Shown: positions 1-8,744, counted from the stretch's first letter. The stretch is 53,373 bases of DNA from an uncultured Gammaproteobacteria bacterium (GCA_937894085.1 CALCSG010000397.1:1-53373), one strand, 5' to 3'. The notes: generated by a model from the letters alone, not told the origin. Numbers and translations: made by a program.

Positions 1-2
1 TG

Positions 3-1754
3 GATATAACCAGTGCATTTTTAAATAACATTGATACCGATGATGTTGTGCGCTTCAAAATTCGTGTTTCGGTTACAGGGGGTGGTGAAGGTTATGCTAA
101 ATTACAGATTGATTATGACTCTGATCAGGCAGTTATTCAGGACGAATGGTTGCCGCAGAATTGTATTGATGCAGCAAAAGGTATGTACGATGGGTTTGCT
201 ACAGGCACTGTGGCTTGTACCTCGATACCCGCGAATGTTGAAGGGGGTTGTACGACAATTGAGGGCATCAGGGTTTGTGAAAATAATTTAGATCCATCTC
301 CATTCCCCGGCATAACAAATATGTTCAATACGATTTCGCCTTTGTGTAATGAGGCAACGGTTGATGTGGATTATGATTATTATGATGGAACATTTTGTTG
401 GACCAATGAACATGGCGTAGAAACTTGTGCCGAGAGTGGCAATATAAGTGACACCTGTACTGCATTGGAAAGTGATCCTCAATGCGGATTTATATCATCA
501 CAATGTGTTGAAGACTCAAGAGCTGATGATGGTACCTGTTATGTCACAGAAGAGACCTGGGATTGTGGCGTTGATGTTCCTATAGATGACGTGGAGTCCA
601 CGACAACTTATGATTGTGTCGGGCCTGTGCGCTGCATGGGATCAGACTGTCTAAATCCTGCAGAGCCAGAATCAGCCTCTTTTACAGAAACGGCGGCCTT
701 GTTAAATGCCGCACAGTTCATGACACAGGATATGAATTGTACCCCTGTTACTACTAACGCAAATGTAACCTGCGAAGTATTTGGGGGCGATGATTTCTAT
801 TGCAAAAAAGCCGTAGGGGGTATTGTTGATTGTTGTGATGTGCCAACTCAGGTTTCATTGGCTAACTATGTGGCAGCTCTGATGGCCATGGGTAAGCTTG
901 ATAGCTCGTTGATGGCCATACAAAATGGCAACGCCTTAGTTGGAGCCTACCAGACCATGCATAATGCGGTCGGTAATTCTTTAACCACTGTGACAAAGCC
1001 GTTTACCAGTTATATAGAAAATATATCAGGTCATGTAACCGAGTTTTTTGAACCGGTAACTGCATTTATGGATGAGATGAAGCAGAAATTATCAGATGCA
1101 GTCTCTGAAATAATTACCGACATGGTAGGTGATTCAGCTACTACAACAGCTGGTTCAGCCGTAGCTTCAGATGGAGCAAGTGAGATCATGTCAAACATGA
1201 GTTCAGCGGCCAGCACCATGATGGCAGTTTATGCCTATTACCAGGTAGCCATGATGGTCATCCAGCTTGTATATGAATGCGAAGAAAGTGAATATGAGCT
1301 GGCGGCTAAAAGGGATCTAAAGTCATGTAACAAAATAGGTAGTTATTGTCATGATGATACAATCTTTGGATGCCTCGAAAAAAGGACAACTTATTGTTGT
1401 TATAACTCGCCACTCTCTCGTATTATCAGTGATCAGGTCAGGCCTCAAGTAAGACCCTATGGATCAGTGAAAAATCCAGATTGTGGCGGAATCGATATGA
1501 ATGAAATTGCCAGTATAGACTGGTCACAGATTGATCTCAGTGAGTGGACTGCGATATTAAAATTGACCGATGTGGCCCCAGATATAGCTACTATGAATTT
1601 GGAGACCTTGACTGGATCCGGCAGTGATTTAAATATAGATGGCACTAGACTTAACGCAGGAGATAGAGCTGTTCAAAGGTTTGATGGATTGGATATCGAT
1701 GAAATTCGTATAGATGTAAATAATAACACCGTTGTAATTCCTTCTGGGCAATAA
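3..1754 (+). CDS. traN: TraN-like mating-pair stabilisation protein (5' end cut by the window)
   Basis: TraN is an outer-membrane protein of F-type conjugation systems that stabilises donor-recipient contact. The frame is open to the window edge, so the true start lies to the left; an internal GTG at 48 is the first possible start inside. The protein is very cysteine-rich (many C-x-n-C pairs in the first 300 residues). Near the C-terminus it carries the hallmark segment around KRDLKSC..GSYC..FGCLEKRTTYCCYNSPL, followed by a conserved NPDCGG and SQIDLSEW. In SXT/R391-like elements traN lies shortly before the recombination genes, as it does here. There is no terminator directly after the stop; the next kilobase has no intact gene. 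Confidence 0.85.
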   Translation, partial: DITSAFLNNIDTDDVVRFKIRVSVTGGGEGYAKLQIDYDSDQAVIQDEWLPQNCIDAAKGMYDGFATGTVACTSIPANVEGGCTTIEGIRVCENNLDPSPFPGITNMFNTISPLCNEATVDVDYDYYDGTFCWTNEHGVETCAESGNISDTCTALESDPQCGFISSQCVEDSRADDGTCYVTEETWDCGVDVPIDDVESTTTYDCVGPVRCMGSDCLNPAEPESASFTETAALLNAAQFMTQDMNCTPVTTNANVTCEVFGGDDFYCKKAVGGIVDCCDVPTQVSLANYVAALMAMGKLDSSLMAIQNGNALVGAYQTMHNAVGNSLTTVTKPFTSYIENISGHVTEFFEPVTAFMDEMKQKLSDAVSEIITDMVGDSATTTAGSAVASDGASEIMSNMSSAASTMMAVYAYYQVAMMVIQLVYECEESEYELAAKRDLKSCNKIGSYCHDDTIFGCLEKRTTYCCYNSPLSRIISDQVRPQVRPYGSVKNPDCGGIDMNEIASIDWSQIDLSEWTAILKLTDVAPDIATMNLETLTGSGSDLNIDGTRLNAGDRAVQRFDGLDIDEIRIDVNNNTVVIPSGQ

Positions 1755-1978
1755 TGTTTAAAGATCAGTTAGCCTAAATCAGTTAAAAAATAGAGTTACT
1801 TAAAAAAAGCCGATAAGAATGGAACAGTGTTATGGGTAGAAGCGGGATATGAAGGCCCCTTTCAATTTAATATAAGAAATTCTGACTGATAGGGGACATT
1901 AACAATTTTGCTGAGAAATTTTCTTACCAGTAAATTTCTGTAATTGAATTATTTACATCAACGGCTGGAAAGTGCCAT

Positions 1979-2424
1979 TATGTAGACATGTCAATTATGT
2001 GGAGTTAACAGGAACTGCTGACCTAAAACCCTTGCTACACAATGCTTTTAGCGTTGTCTGCCTGAGTATAACTCAACATAGTTTCAACGCACTCAAGTTA
2101 TGCTGCTCCATCACATGAGATAACCATGAGCTATATTCAGAACTTTCAAATCTTAAATAAATTTGTTTATTGATTTGGCCGCGAAAATGTTTAGTCAGCC
2201 ACCGCAACGTTTAGGCAGATCTTGCAACCGGAAATGAATGAAAAAACACTATCTCGTCTGGAGTCGATTGAAACTACCCCAGGACAATTTCAGTCATCAG
2301 ACTCTCTAATAGCATTCCTACAGACGCTATATTTATGTAGACATCACATCGGGTTAAATGGTGAAAATACAGGGCCAGCGTGGTGATTTTCAAAAGAACT
2401 CCACATAATTGACATGTCTACATA
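1979..2424. mobile_element. Non-autonomous insertion element with perfect 26-bp terminal inverted repeats
   Basis: Positions 1981-2006 and 2397-2422 are perfect 26-bp inverted repeats with TG..CA ends (TGTAGACATG at the left, CATGTCTACA at the right). TA flanks both ends. Immediately outside, AGTGCCAT occurs on both sides (1971-1978 and 2425-2432), consistent with an 8-bp target duplication if TA belongs to the repeat; the alternative is a TA duplication. The 390-bp interior has no ORF of useful length, so this is a MITE-like or internally deleted insertion sequence. A partial copy of the repeat tip lies inside near 2334. I cannot assign the family: IS481-like ends or an IS630-like TA target are both possible. 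Confidence 0.7.
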
Positions 2425-2477
2425 AGTGCCATAAGCGGATATTCAAGCCCGTATTTCAGCGCTTTGAACCACCAAAT

Positions 2478-2663
2478 CTAATAGGGGTAGAAGATGCAGT
2501 TTACGATACGCTCGTCCAACTTACCGTCAAAGAACTTGTTCAGTTCGCGAGCATTGGACTTGGCATTGGCCTTCGCTCGATTGCGCGGCAACAACCGATT
2601 CGCTAAGCGATGAATCGGTAATCGCTTGACTAGCCTGATTTGTTTGTCGGTCGATGCAAATAT
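2478..2663 (-). pseudogene. Possible C-terminal remnant of an unrecognised protein
   Basis: On the minus strand an open frame without a start codon reads into a plausible basic C-terminus (...LLPRNRAKANAKSNARELN.. then FFDGKLDERIVNC) and ends at 2478. It lies between the insertion element and the GC-rich minus-strand operon. No family was recognised. It could be chance; the composition and lack of a start suggest a decayed gene end. Confidence 0.25.
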
Positions 2664-2746
2664 CTAATCCAATTGACGAAGCTGACAAGAACAGTTGATC
2701 GCCATTCATAGACGGATAGCCAAAAAGCGTTAAGTCCAACAGACTG

Positions 2747-5377
2747 CTAAATCAGTTCTTCCTGGGTGACTCGATCACCTTTCGCTCTCCAGCACCTCAA
2801 CTCAGGCAGAATGACACCGAGCAGGCCCTCCCCATGGTCGGAGGTTGCGGAGATCCGAAGATGCTTGGACGCCACGATCCCTGCTTTGCTTTTAAGGTTC
2901 ACGTGACTGCTAACCAGAATGCGATCCCAGTCGGGATCATTTGCCTGTGCCACCGTCTTCTTGTCCCGAATGGCATCTGGCAAGTGGAATTTCCCGGACG
3001 GCAAGGTCTTGGCTCGCAACGCTTCCCTTTGTGGACCGATAGCGCCCGTATGCAGACCCGCATGGACACAAAAGTAGGTGCCATCGTCGTAGTACCAAGG
3101 CAAGGACGCCAAGAACCGGAAATGAGCCAGTGGGAATTTGCGCTCGAAGCTCGCCAGGTCATGGGCGCCATAGGCCGCCGGTGTACTTCCGCCATAATTC
3201 CAATAGCGCGATGCCCAGCGATCGTACCAGTCCCCGTCGGCTTTATCCCCCGGCCAGCCCAGCGAACGCAGGAGGGCCAAATCGTGATTGCCCAGAATGG
3301 GGAAGAAGCGGTCCGGACGCTCCGAACGGAGTTCTATCATGCGATCGAGCACTTGAGGAATCTGGGGGCCATTGTCCACATAGTCACCCAGAACAACGAT
3401 GCGTGCCTCCGGAAAGTCCGCATCCACCCGGCTGAGTAGCTTTTCAAACAGATCCAGATGACCGTGAACATCGGCGACGGCAAACAAAGGCGATTCGCAG
3501 GGTCCAGCGGCCGTTGTCTGCTGAGCCTGTTGCACGAGTCTACCGGCCAGTGAACGAATCTCGCGGTGTTGAGGCAGCGTCTCGAGCCAGTGCGAAGGGA
3601 CGGCATCTACTCCACCCGCAGCACCCAGCAGTGCGCCGGTGAGGCAGGCCACGGAATCAGAGTCACCCTTGATCCGAGCCGCCTTCTCCACCGCCAGCTC
3701 GAAGTTCGATGACCAACGCAACGCGGCAGCCACCGCGAGTCCAAGGGCGCTGCCCGAGCGCCAGCCGCCATCACCCGGTGGAATCATCCTTTCATCCAGC
3801 CAATCCCCACCCCTTGCGGCCCATGCGACTGCAGCCCGCAGACTCTCAGCCACTGTGCCACCCTGGTTCCAAGGACCGGTGAGATGTTCAATCGCCTCCA
3901 GTACCAGTTCGGCACTCCAGTGACCAGTATCCAAAATCCGTTGCACCATCCAGGCACCGGCCATGGCAGCCTCCACGGCGTTCGGGTGGGCGTGGGTAGT
4001 ACGTGCCGAAATGCGGGCGGCTCGAAGCAGGTCTTCTCCCTCAAAAGCCAAGGCCAAGGGAACCACCCGCATCACGGCTCCACACCCGTCAGATGAATCG
4101 ACACCGCTGCTGTTCCAGTCTCGGCTGGCCTCGAAGTTGCGAACCCCAGTCAGGCAGGTGTTCCCTGGGGCGGTGCTTGGGGTGAGGGGGTCGTGGAGCC
4201 ATCTCAGGAAAGCTTCTCCCACCTCTGAGCCAAAGCGGTACGGATCGAGTTGTCCAGCGCCGTGCGCCAAGATCGCCTCGCCCAGGTACAGGGACATGTG
4301 CGTGTCATCAGTCCAGTTGCCCAATTCTACCGGCCGCGTGCGTACGCTTCTGTCGCTAACGAACTCCAATGAGGCACCGAAGCGATCGCCGCAGGCATGA
4401 CCCAGCATGGCACCCTGAGCCCGATTCTCGATCCTGTCAGCGTTGCGTTCTTTCGAATCTCGGAAATTCGTCCGGCGGAAGGCGGACAGATGAATCAGGC
4501 GTCCACGCGCCTGTAGCGCGCCCCCAGTAATTTCAGGCGATTCCAGGCGCAGATCTTCACCCTCTCCAACCGCTCGGTAGCGCGAGATGCCGGTCTGACC
4601 CACGGCCCGTAGGAAAGCCTGGATATCGGGAAGCGTGCCTTGTTCCGGCCGCGGTTCCTCATCCAGTGCGTCCAACGCATAACTATGGATCAGCTTTGGG
4701 TACAGTTTGGCCAGTGTCTGTGGATAATCGAACAGCTCCAAGCCCCGGATTTCTCCATGGATGACGAATACGGCACCAATCTGATCAGGAAGGGGCTTGA
4801 TGGCATCCACAAAGCCGTCCAATTGCGCCTGGCGATCCTCATACAAAGCTGCTACCGCCTCGGTCGCAGAGTGGCTGCCCATACGTTGGCTTTTTTGGCG
4901 AATATCGGCCCAGACCTCATCCTGGCGGGAGCGCCTATCGCCGCGCTGTCGCAGCGACTCGGTAACCTGATCCGCTTTTCTTGCTCTGCCAGCCGCATAG
5001 AAGGTTCGCGATGCGGAGTGAAACGCCGGACTAGACTCAGACCAACGGCCCGCCTCGACACAGGAGACAGGGATCGTCGTTACCTGATGAGCTGACCCCA
5101 GGATGGTCAGGTTCAATACACGGTTCTGCTTGGCCCCCACCAACTCTTCACCATCCACGAGCAGCACCGCGTGATCGCTGTTATTGTGCAACAGCAATTC
5201 CGGCACACTGCCACTGTCAGACACCTCGGTGATTCTGACCTCGACGTGCGCGAGGGCTTCATCCAAGGTCAGGTAGTCCGGTTTCCCTTGCTTGGACAGC
5301 ACCAGAGGTACCACCGACATTGATTCCCGATGAATGGCAGCGGCCGGCTGCAGCGATGATAGATGTTCTTGCAACAT
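2747..5377 (-). CDS. ARPP-1-like / ADP-ribosylglycohydrolase / PPP-type phosphoesterase fusion, 876 aa
   Basis: Three domains in order. Residues about 15-240 match my recollection of the ARPP-1 type (ADP-ribosylglycohydrolase and phosphatase-associated) domain, with LLVDGEELVGAKQNR. Residues about 320-630 are a DraG/ARH-like ADP-ribosylglycohydrolase with GDRFGASLEF (about 325), the metal-binding WTDDTH (about 356) and GDSDSVA (about 571). Residues about 635-860 are a calcineurin-like/PPP phosphoesterase with ADVHGH, GDYVDNGP, GNHD, HAGL and a late SSHVN. The Arg usual in GDxVDRG is Asn. Family knowledge suggests removal of ADP-ribose and then phosphate from a modified target; the target is unknown. 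ATG at 5377 follows an AAGGAAG ribosome site. It is the last gene of a GC-rich minus-strand block and unlike its neighbours in composition, so it was probably acquired separately. Confidence 0.8.
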   Translation of the reverse strand: MLQEHLSSLQPAAAIHRESMSVVPLVLSKQGKPDYLTLDEALAHVEVRITEVSDSGSVPELLLHNNSDHAVLLVDGEELVGAKQNRVLNLTILGSAHQVTTIPVSCVEAGRWSESSPAFHSASRTFYAAGRARKADQVTESLRQRGDRRSRQDEVWADIRQKSQRMGSHSATEAVAALYEDRQAQLDGFVDAIKPLPDQIGAVFVIHGEIRGLELFDYPQTLAKLYPKLIHSYALDALDEEPRPEQGTLPDIQAFLRAVGQTGISRYRAVGEGEDLRLESPEITGGALQARGRLIHLSAFRRTNFRDSKERNADRIENRAQGAMLGHACGDRFGASLEFVSDRSVRTRPVELGNWTDDTHMSLYLGEAILAHGAGQLDPYRFGSEVGEAFLRWLHDPLTPSTAPGNTCLTGVRNFEASRDWNSSGVDSSDGCGAVMRVVPLALAFEGEDLLRAARISARTTHAHPNAVEAAMAGAWMVQRILDTGHWSAELVLEAIEHLTGPWNQGGTVAESLRAAVAWAARGGDWLDERMIPPGDGGWRSGSALGLAVAAALRWSSNFELAVEKAARIKGDSDSVACLTGALLGAAGGVDAVPSHWLETLPQHREIRSLAGRLVQQAQQTTAAGPCESPLFAVADVHGHLDLFEKLLSRVDADFPEARIVVLGDYVDNGPQIPQVLDRMIELRSERPDRFFPILGNHDLALLRSLGWPGDKADGDWYDRWASRYWNYGGSTPAAYGAHDLASFERKFPLAHFRFLASLPWYYDDGTYFCVHAGLHTGAIGPQREALRAKTLPSGKFHLPDAIRDKKTVAQANDPDWDRILVSSHVNLKSKAGIVASKHLRISATSDHGEGLLGVILPELRCWRAKGDRVTQEELI

Positions 5378-5416
5378 GGATGGCTTCCTTGAGTTGTTGA
5401 GCTGTTGGTGTTCTGC

Positions 5417-6091
5417 TCAATACTGGATTGACTGGGTGCGGAAGGAGGGCTTGCCTACCTGAGCCGCCAGGGGATTCATAGCTGTCATCGTGGCCTGCGG
5501 TTTTTGAAAGTCCTGCTGGCCGGAACATGCTGGAATCAATTCCACGTGGATTGGTTGATGAAGCGCTTTTCCGATACGCTCAAGTACCAACTTCTTGCGG
5601 TCCGTGCTGCTATGGGTGCAGAGAAGCCACTGCCCGAGGCGCTTCTGGGCATACTTAGGATATGGCTTCGTGCTGACGAGCGGGATTTTGCATTCGTTGA
5701 ACCCGAGTGCGCGCACCCGCTCCACCCCCAGCATCTCAATGGTATCGACAAAGGCTGCAGCAGCCGTGGGCCTTTGAATGACGCGACCACTCGAAAGGGT
5801 AATGCGTAGATTCCGCTTCGGGCCCTTGGTATGCGAAGGCGTTGGAGATGCTGGATCCACCTTCACTCGTTCCCGTGTCTTCAGGTCGATTCCCGAGCTC
5901 CATTCATCCTTCATGGCTGCGAGTTTCTCCGAGAAAATCTTTAGCTGCATACCCGCTTCCATTATGCACTTGGCGTCTTGGTAGTGGCTTTTACGGAATG
6001 CAGCGCTCCCTTCGTGATTGAGCTGTGCCTCCACTGAGGCGATTTCCTCCAGCACCTGATCCAGAGATTTGCTTACGCTATCGTGTTTCAA
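5417..6091 (-). CDS. Unrecognised 224-aa protein, second gene of the ARPP block
   Basis: The start is taken as TTG at 6091 because an AGGAG site lies 8 nt upstream; no ATG fits as well. The N-terminal 80 residues are helical and charged (SLDQVLEEIASVEAQ, LKIFSEKLAAMKDEW). The C-terminal half has a compact fold with RITLSSGRVIQRPTAAAAF, VERVRALG and a basic patch YPKYAQKRLGQW..THSSTDRKK. I recall similar C-terminal segments in unnamed proteins near mobile DNA but cannot give a function. It is 39 bp upstream of the ARPP fusion gene and shares its GC-rich composition, so the two are very likely cotranscribed. Confidence 0.6.
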   Translation of the reverse strand: MKHDSVSKSLDQVLEEIASVEAQLNHEGSAAFRKSHYQDAKCIMEAGMQLKIFSEKLAAMKDEWSSGIDLKTRERVKVDPASPTPSHTKGPKRNLRITLSSGRVIQRPTAAAAFVDTIEMLGVERVRALGFNECKIPLVSTKPYPKYAQKRLGQWLLCTHSSTDRKKLVLERIGKALHQPIHVELIPACSGQQDFQKPQATMTAMNPLAAQVGKPSFRTQSIQY

Positions 6092-6228
6092 GGATGTTCT
6101 CCTAATTTGTCTTTCGTGTCGTTGCGCCCTAACAATCTGAGAGCAGCCGGTGGTGGTTTGTTAAGTCCGGAATAAGGGCCTGTTCCCCCAGACCGAACAC
6201 AAATGTTTAGCAGTGCTCTCGTACAGGG

Positions 6229-6960
6229 TCAGATGCCCATCTTCTCCAGCCAGTCTCGTAGGTCGCCCGGGTCTTCGGTCACGTAATTGGCACCAGCTTC
6301 CACGACCAGATCGGCGACATGTGGCGATTTATCCATCGTGTAAATAACGATGGGAACATCAGACCCCCTCTTGCGAATCGTGCTCGCGAGATTCATACCC
6401 GCCCGTTTGTTCAGCACGTCTTCTTCAATACGGGCCAAGTCCGAGACCACAATATGTGGACGTGCGCGCTCCAGCAGGGCCAGTGCCTGATCGGTGGAGT
6501 AGGCACGAAGCACAGCAACGCCGCGAGAGGCCAGCCATTCGTAAAATTCCAAATCCGATTCCGGATCATCGTTAACAGCAAGCACCAGACGGCGCGTTTC
6601 AGGAAACACCTGACTGATTTGTGAGCCAATTAGTCGAGGCCCCGCGATCTGCTTGTTGTCTATGAGGTCAAGCAGGGCCTTCTCGTCTGCGTCTCTGCTC
6701 CATGCCGCAATTTTCGCCAGTGACCACCCGCTGGTCGCCAGTTCGCGGGCGACAACCAGTTCCCGCAATTGGCGAATACCGAAGATGGCCTCTTTGCCCT
6801 TCCGTTTCGGAGGGGTCAGCAACTGCTTGAGGACGTAGTAACGCACAAGCCTTGCTGTTGGGCGTTGGTCCATGTGGCCGAGCTCTTCTAGCCAGTCTGC
6901 GGCCGCATCGGCGAGTTCCACCGCCGTTCCTTCCTGCCAATTTTTGTCACGTTTGCTCAT
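6229..6960 (-). CDS. MerR-like helix-turn-helix protein fused to an atypical receiver domain
   Basis: Residues about 20-105 resemble a MerR-type winged helix (RQLRELVVARELATSGWSLAKIAAW). Residues 124-243 have the receiver fold: acidic pair at D131-D132, phospho-acceptor position D174 in VVSDLAR, and T208 in IVIYTMD. The Lys that normally follows (GAxxYLxKP) is replaced: the segment reads GANYVTEDP with E229 at that place. Such a receiver may be constitutive or ligand-driven rather than phosphorylated by a kinase. No sensor kinase is adjacent. As the first gene of the minus-strand block, with a dyad over its own promoter, it is the likely regulator of the three-gene block and of itself. Confidence 0.7.
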   Translation of the reverse strand: MSKRDKNWQEGTAVELADAAADWLEELGHMDQRPTARLVRYYVLKQLLTPPKRKGKEAIFGIRQLRELVVARELATSGWSLAKIAAWSRDADEKALLDLIDNKQIAGPRLIGSQISQVFPETRRLVLAVNDDPESDLEFYEWLASRGVAVLRAYSTDQALALLERARPHIVVSDLARIEEDVLNKRAGMNLASTIRKRGSDVPIVIYTMDKSPHVADLVVEAGANYVTEDPGDLRDWLEKMGI

Positions 6961-6970
6961 TTCGATAACA

Positions 6971-7021
6971 CTTATACTGTTACGTTGGCAGTTAGTGTAA
7001 GCTTAAGTGGTCGAAAGTCAA
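6971..7021 (-). promoter_or_regulatory. Promoter and operator dyad of the MerR-receiver block
   Basis: On the minus strand TTGACT (7016-7021) and TACACT (6994-6999) are spaced by 16 bp. An imperfect inverted repeat with arms CTTATACTG (6971-6979) and its counterpart CAGTTAGTGTAAG (6989-7001) overlaps the -10. A dyad inside the promoter is typical for MerR-family autoregulation. Assignment of the regulator is inference. Confidence 0.5.
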
Positions 7022-7071
7022 CCTGTATTTCTCGATCGAAGCGTACACTCTCACATGATGGCCCAATTCGT

Positions 7072-7087
7072 TGACACTATAGTGTCA
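7072..7087. promoter_or_regulatory. Perfect 16-bp palindrome TGACACTATAGTGTCA
   Basis: A perfect palindrome about 110 bp upstream of the MerR-receiver gene. It shares the AGTGT half-element with the operator dyad at 6971-7001, so it may be a second binding site of the same protein. No gene starts directly next to it. Positions 7004-7260 hold no other supported gene. Confidence 0.45.
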
Positions 7088-7260
7088 TCATTGAGGGGCG
7101 ATTTTGTTGCCTTTTTGAAGTCACGAATACAGGGCATGCTGTGTGACTTAGGCTTTGACATTCGTCCATCGAGATTCTCGTGTTCGTCTATATTGGGTCG
7201 TTATCCAGCCAATTTAATATAGACCATTAACGATGACTGTGGACAATCCACGGGCGCAGA

Positions 7261-8043
7261 TCACACAATGACGGGGGATTTAATGAGTTCCGATTCTTTA
7301 CCCGCTTGAACCAACTCAGGATGCTGTTCTGATGTATCAACAGGAGCATGCTCATTAACTTCCTGCTCTTTTCCCTTTTTAGTGGCTGCATCGCGAGCTC
7401 TAATTTCAAGATTGATAATTTGAGCGGCAAATTTCATTAGACGGCGCTGCCATTTATAAGATTCCTGCTTCTTTTGAACATCGCTAATGCCGTTGAAAAT
7501 CCATGCGGAGTCCATCAGCAGCATAAGTTTATCCAGCTGAGATACCAGCCTTAAAAAATTATTAGCGCGTGGAGAATCAATCAGCAATTTGTATTTACGT
7601 GGATTTGAGTATTTAACATCCGTATCAATACCATCATTTTCCAGAATAACTTTGATTCGAGATTGCTCATCAATCAGATCTTGTTCAATTTCGATAAATT
7701 TTTCATCAATATAATCGTCTATTTCCTGTACGGTTTCATCGCTGTCTGTGAGGATATGCAAAACCACAGAGATTGAGTAAAAAGACCCTTTCAGCCTCAT
7801 AAAGCTTCGATCGATGACACGTTGAGCCTGGAGACTCTGGAATTCAACAGTGCGCTCTATAGTTGCTCTTGATACATCCCTGGCACTACCGGATTGTTTT
7901 TCAACGTCGTTATCCTGGATTTGCCCGTAAAAATAACGTGACTTTGGAGTTTTCTTATTGGAGGCCTGTTTACTATTATTTTGTTGCGCACCTTTACTGG
8001 TAGTAGGTTGAGTCGCAGTTTTTGATTTCTCTTTAGTTGCCAT
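7261..8043 (-). CDS. DUF1845/PFL_4669/AcaB-like conjugative-element protein
   Basis: A 260-aa soluble protein. The first 45 residues are low-complexity and basic (Lys, Thr, Asn, Gln). The core has HILTDSDETVQEID and a C-terminal helical stretch around LMLLMDSAWIFNGISDVQKK then WQRRLMKFAAQI, which resembles the DUF1845/PFL_4669 family found in integrative conjugative elements, where some members are annotated as AcaB-type regulators. Start ATG at 8043 has a good AGGAG site. It is divergent from the leader-bearing operon to the right. The role is inferred from family context only. Confidence 0.55.
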   Translation of the reverse strand: MATKEKSKTATQPTTSKGAQQNNSKQASNKKTPKSRYFYGQIQDNDVEKQSGSARDVSRATIERTVEFQSLQAQRVIDRSFMRLKGSFYSISVVLHILTDSDETVQEIDDYIDEKFIEIEQDLIDEQSRIKVILENDGIDTDVKYSNPRKYKLLIDSPRANNFLRLVSQLDKLMLLMDSAWIFNGISDVQKKQESYKWQRRLMKFAAQIINLEIRARDAATKKGKEQEVNEHAPVDTSEQHPELVQAGKESELIKSPVIV

Positions 8044-8098
8044 AATTCATCTCCTGTATTTACCTGGCAAGAGTATCATTAATAAAGGTCTTAACAAT

Positions 8099-8122
8099 TC
8101 GATAGAAAGCACCGAAAAGGGG
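8099..8122 (+). repeat. Short motif shared with 39751-39774
   Basis: CGATAGAAAGCACCGAAAAG here and CGATAAAAAGTACCGAAAAG at 39751 differ at two positions in twenty and continue as GGG followed by an A-rich run. Both lie about 90 bp upstream of a plus-strand transcription unit (the leader at 8191 and the nuclease gene at 39847). A binding site for an element-encoded activator is possible. Confidence 0.4.
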
Positions 8123-8190
8123 TTTAAAAAACAGGGGGGCTTTAAGGCTTGCTAATAATAAGCACCTGAATTATATTCATAGTGTTCTTT

Positions 8191-8306
8191 GTCGCTTCGC
8201 GACATTACTTAGGCAGCTGTCCTAACTAAATAATCAGCATTACGTGGTCTTCTGACCTTTTCCCAAACGGGGGGTATTTCCTCCTTTTGGGTCGAATTTC
8301 GCCTCC
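8191..8306 (+). ncRNA. Structured leader (P0+P1+A-E) of the 108-aa gene
   Basis: P0: GTCGC-TTC-GCGAC at 8191-8203. P1: GCTG at 8216-8219 with CAGC at 8235-8238. Core: A CCCAAA 8262-8267 pairs with D TTTGGG 8286-8291, enclosing B GGGGGG and C CCTCC; E (CGCCTCC, 8300-8306) could pair with D instead. The ribosome site and ATG at 8330 follow. This is a member of the recurring leader family described in the findings. Confidence 0.65.
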
Positions 8307-8329
8307 TTCTTTCGTAAGTGAGGTGATTC

Positions 8330-8656
8330 ATGAATCCAATATATATAATAAACATAATTACGCTTTTAGCCGTAACTATTATTGTCGGTTTTATTCTTAT
8401 TAAGGCTCTCGAAGTTTCTCTGAAATTTTTCAGCGGATCTGTCTGGGGTTTAAACGTTATTTTCAATCGACGTAAATTAAATGAAGTAAAATCTAAACCC
8501 GCTCTTGTCCAGGCTAAGCGCAAGGATAAGAGTAAAGAATCTGTAAAATCTTCAGATTTACCCAAAACCATTCAGGTCACTAAATTTCAGCTTGATCATG
8601 ACTGGTCTGAATATGAGTCCCCTGCCTATTTAAGGAAGGGAGTTATGATTCATTAA
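8330..8656 (+). CDS. Small single-span membrane protein, 108 aa
   Basis: An N-terminal hydrophobic helix (residues about 4-26, IINIITLLAVTIIVGFILIK) is followed by a basic cytoplasmic-type tail with many Lys and Ser. Start ATG at 8330 has a GAGGTG site and the full three-part leader upstream, which supports it over the minus-strand frame covering the same bases. No family recognised. It is the first gene of the plus-strand backbone block. Confidence 0.6.
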   Translation: MNPIYIINIITLLAVTIIVGFILIKALEVSLKFFSGSVWGLNVIFNRRKLNEVKSKPALVQAKRKDKSKESVKSSDLPKTIQVTKFQLDHDWSEYESPAYLRKGVMIH

Positions 8657-8705
8657 CCCTTTTGGGGCACTTGCTCCCTATAGGGTGCTGGTGCCCCTAT
8701 ATTTT
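8656..8705 (+). ncRNA. Orphan A-E leader with no gene directly behind it
   Basis: It begins at the stop codon of the 108-aa gene: A ACCCT 8656-8660 pairs with D AGGGT 8682-8686, around B GGGG 8664-8667 and C TCCC 8675-8678; E GTGCCCC 8691-8697 can pair with the GGGTGC of D, and a T-rich run follows. The nearest start (ATG at 8842) opens only a few codons, so the gene it served seems to be lost, or it acts as a terminator. Confidence 0.5.
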
Positions 8706-8744
8706 AGGTTTTCCAGTTTCACTGATATTCGGCTGTCTTTATGA

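Noticed and set aside
2409-2739. Two overlapping frames of 65 and 70 codons near the insertion element
   Set aside because: No ribosome site or recognisable sequence; the third minus-strand frame gives a more protein-like remnant.
2834-6838. Many long frames on both strands across 2.8-6.9 kb
   Set aside because: Shadows of the GC-rich minus-strand genes, which alone carry recognisable motifs and ribosome sites.
7007-7222. 71-codon plus-strand frame upstream of the MerR-receiver gene
   Set aside because: It overlaps the operator dyad and palindrome, has no ribosome site and an unlikely composition.
8209-8571. 120-codon minus-strand frame over the 108-aa gene
   Set aside because: The plus strand has a leader, a ribosome site and a membrane helix; the minus frame has none of these.
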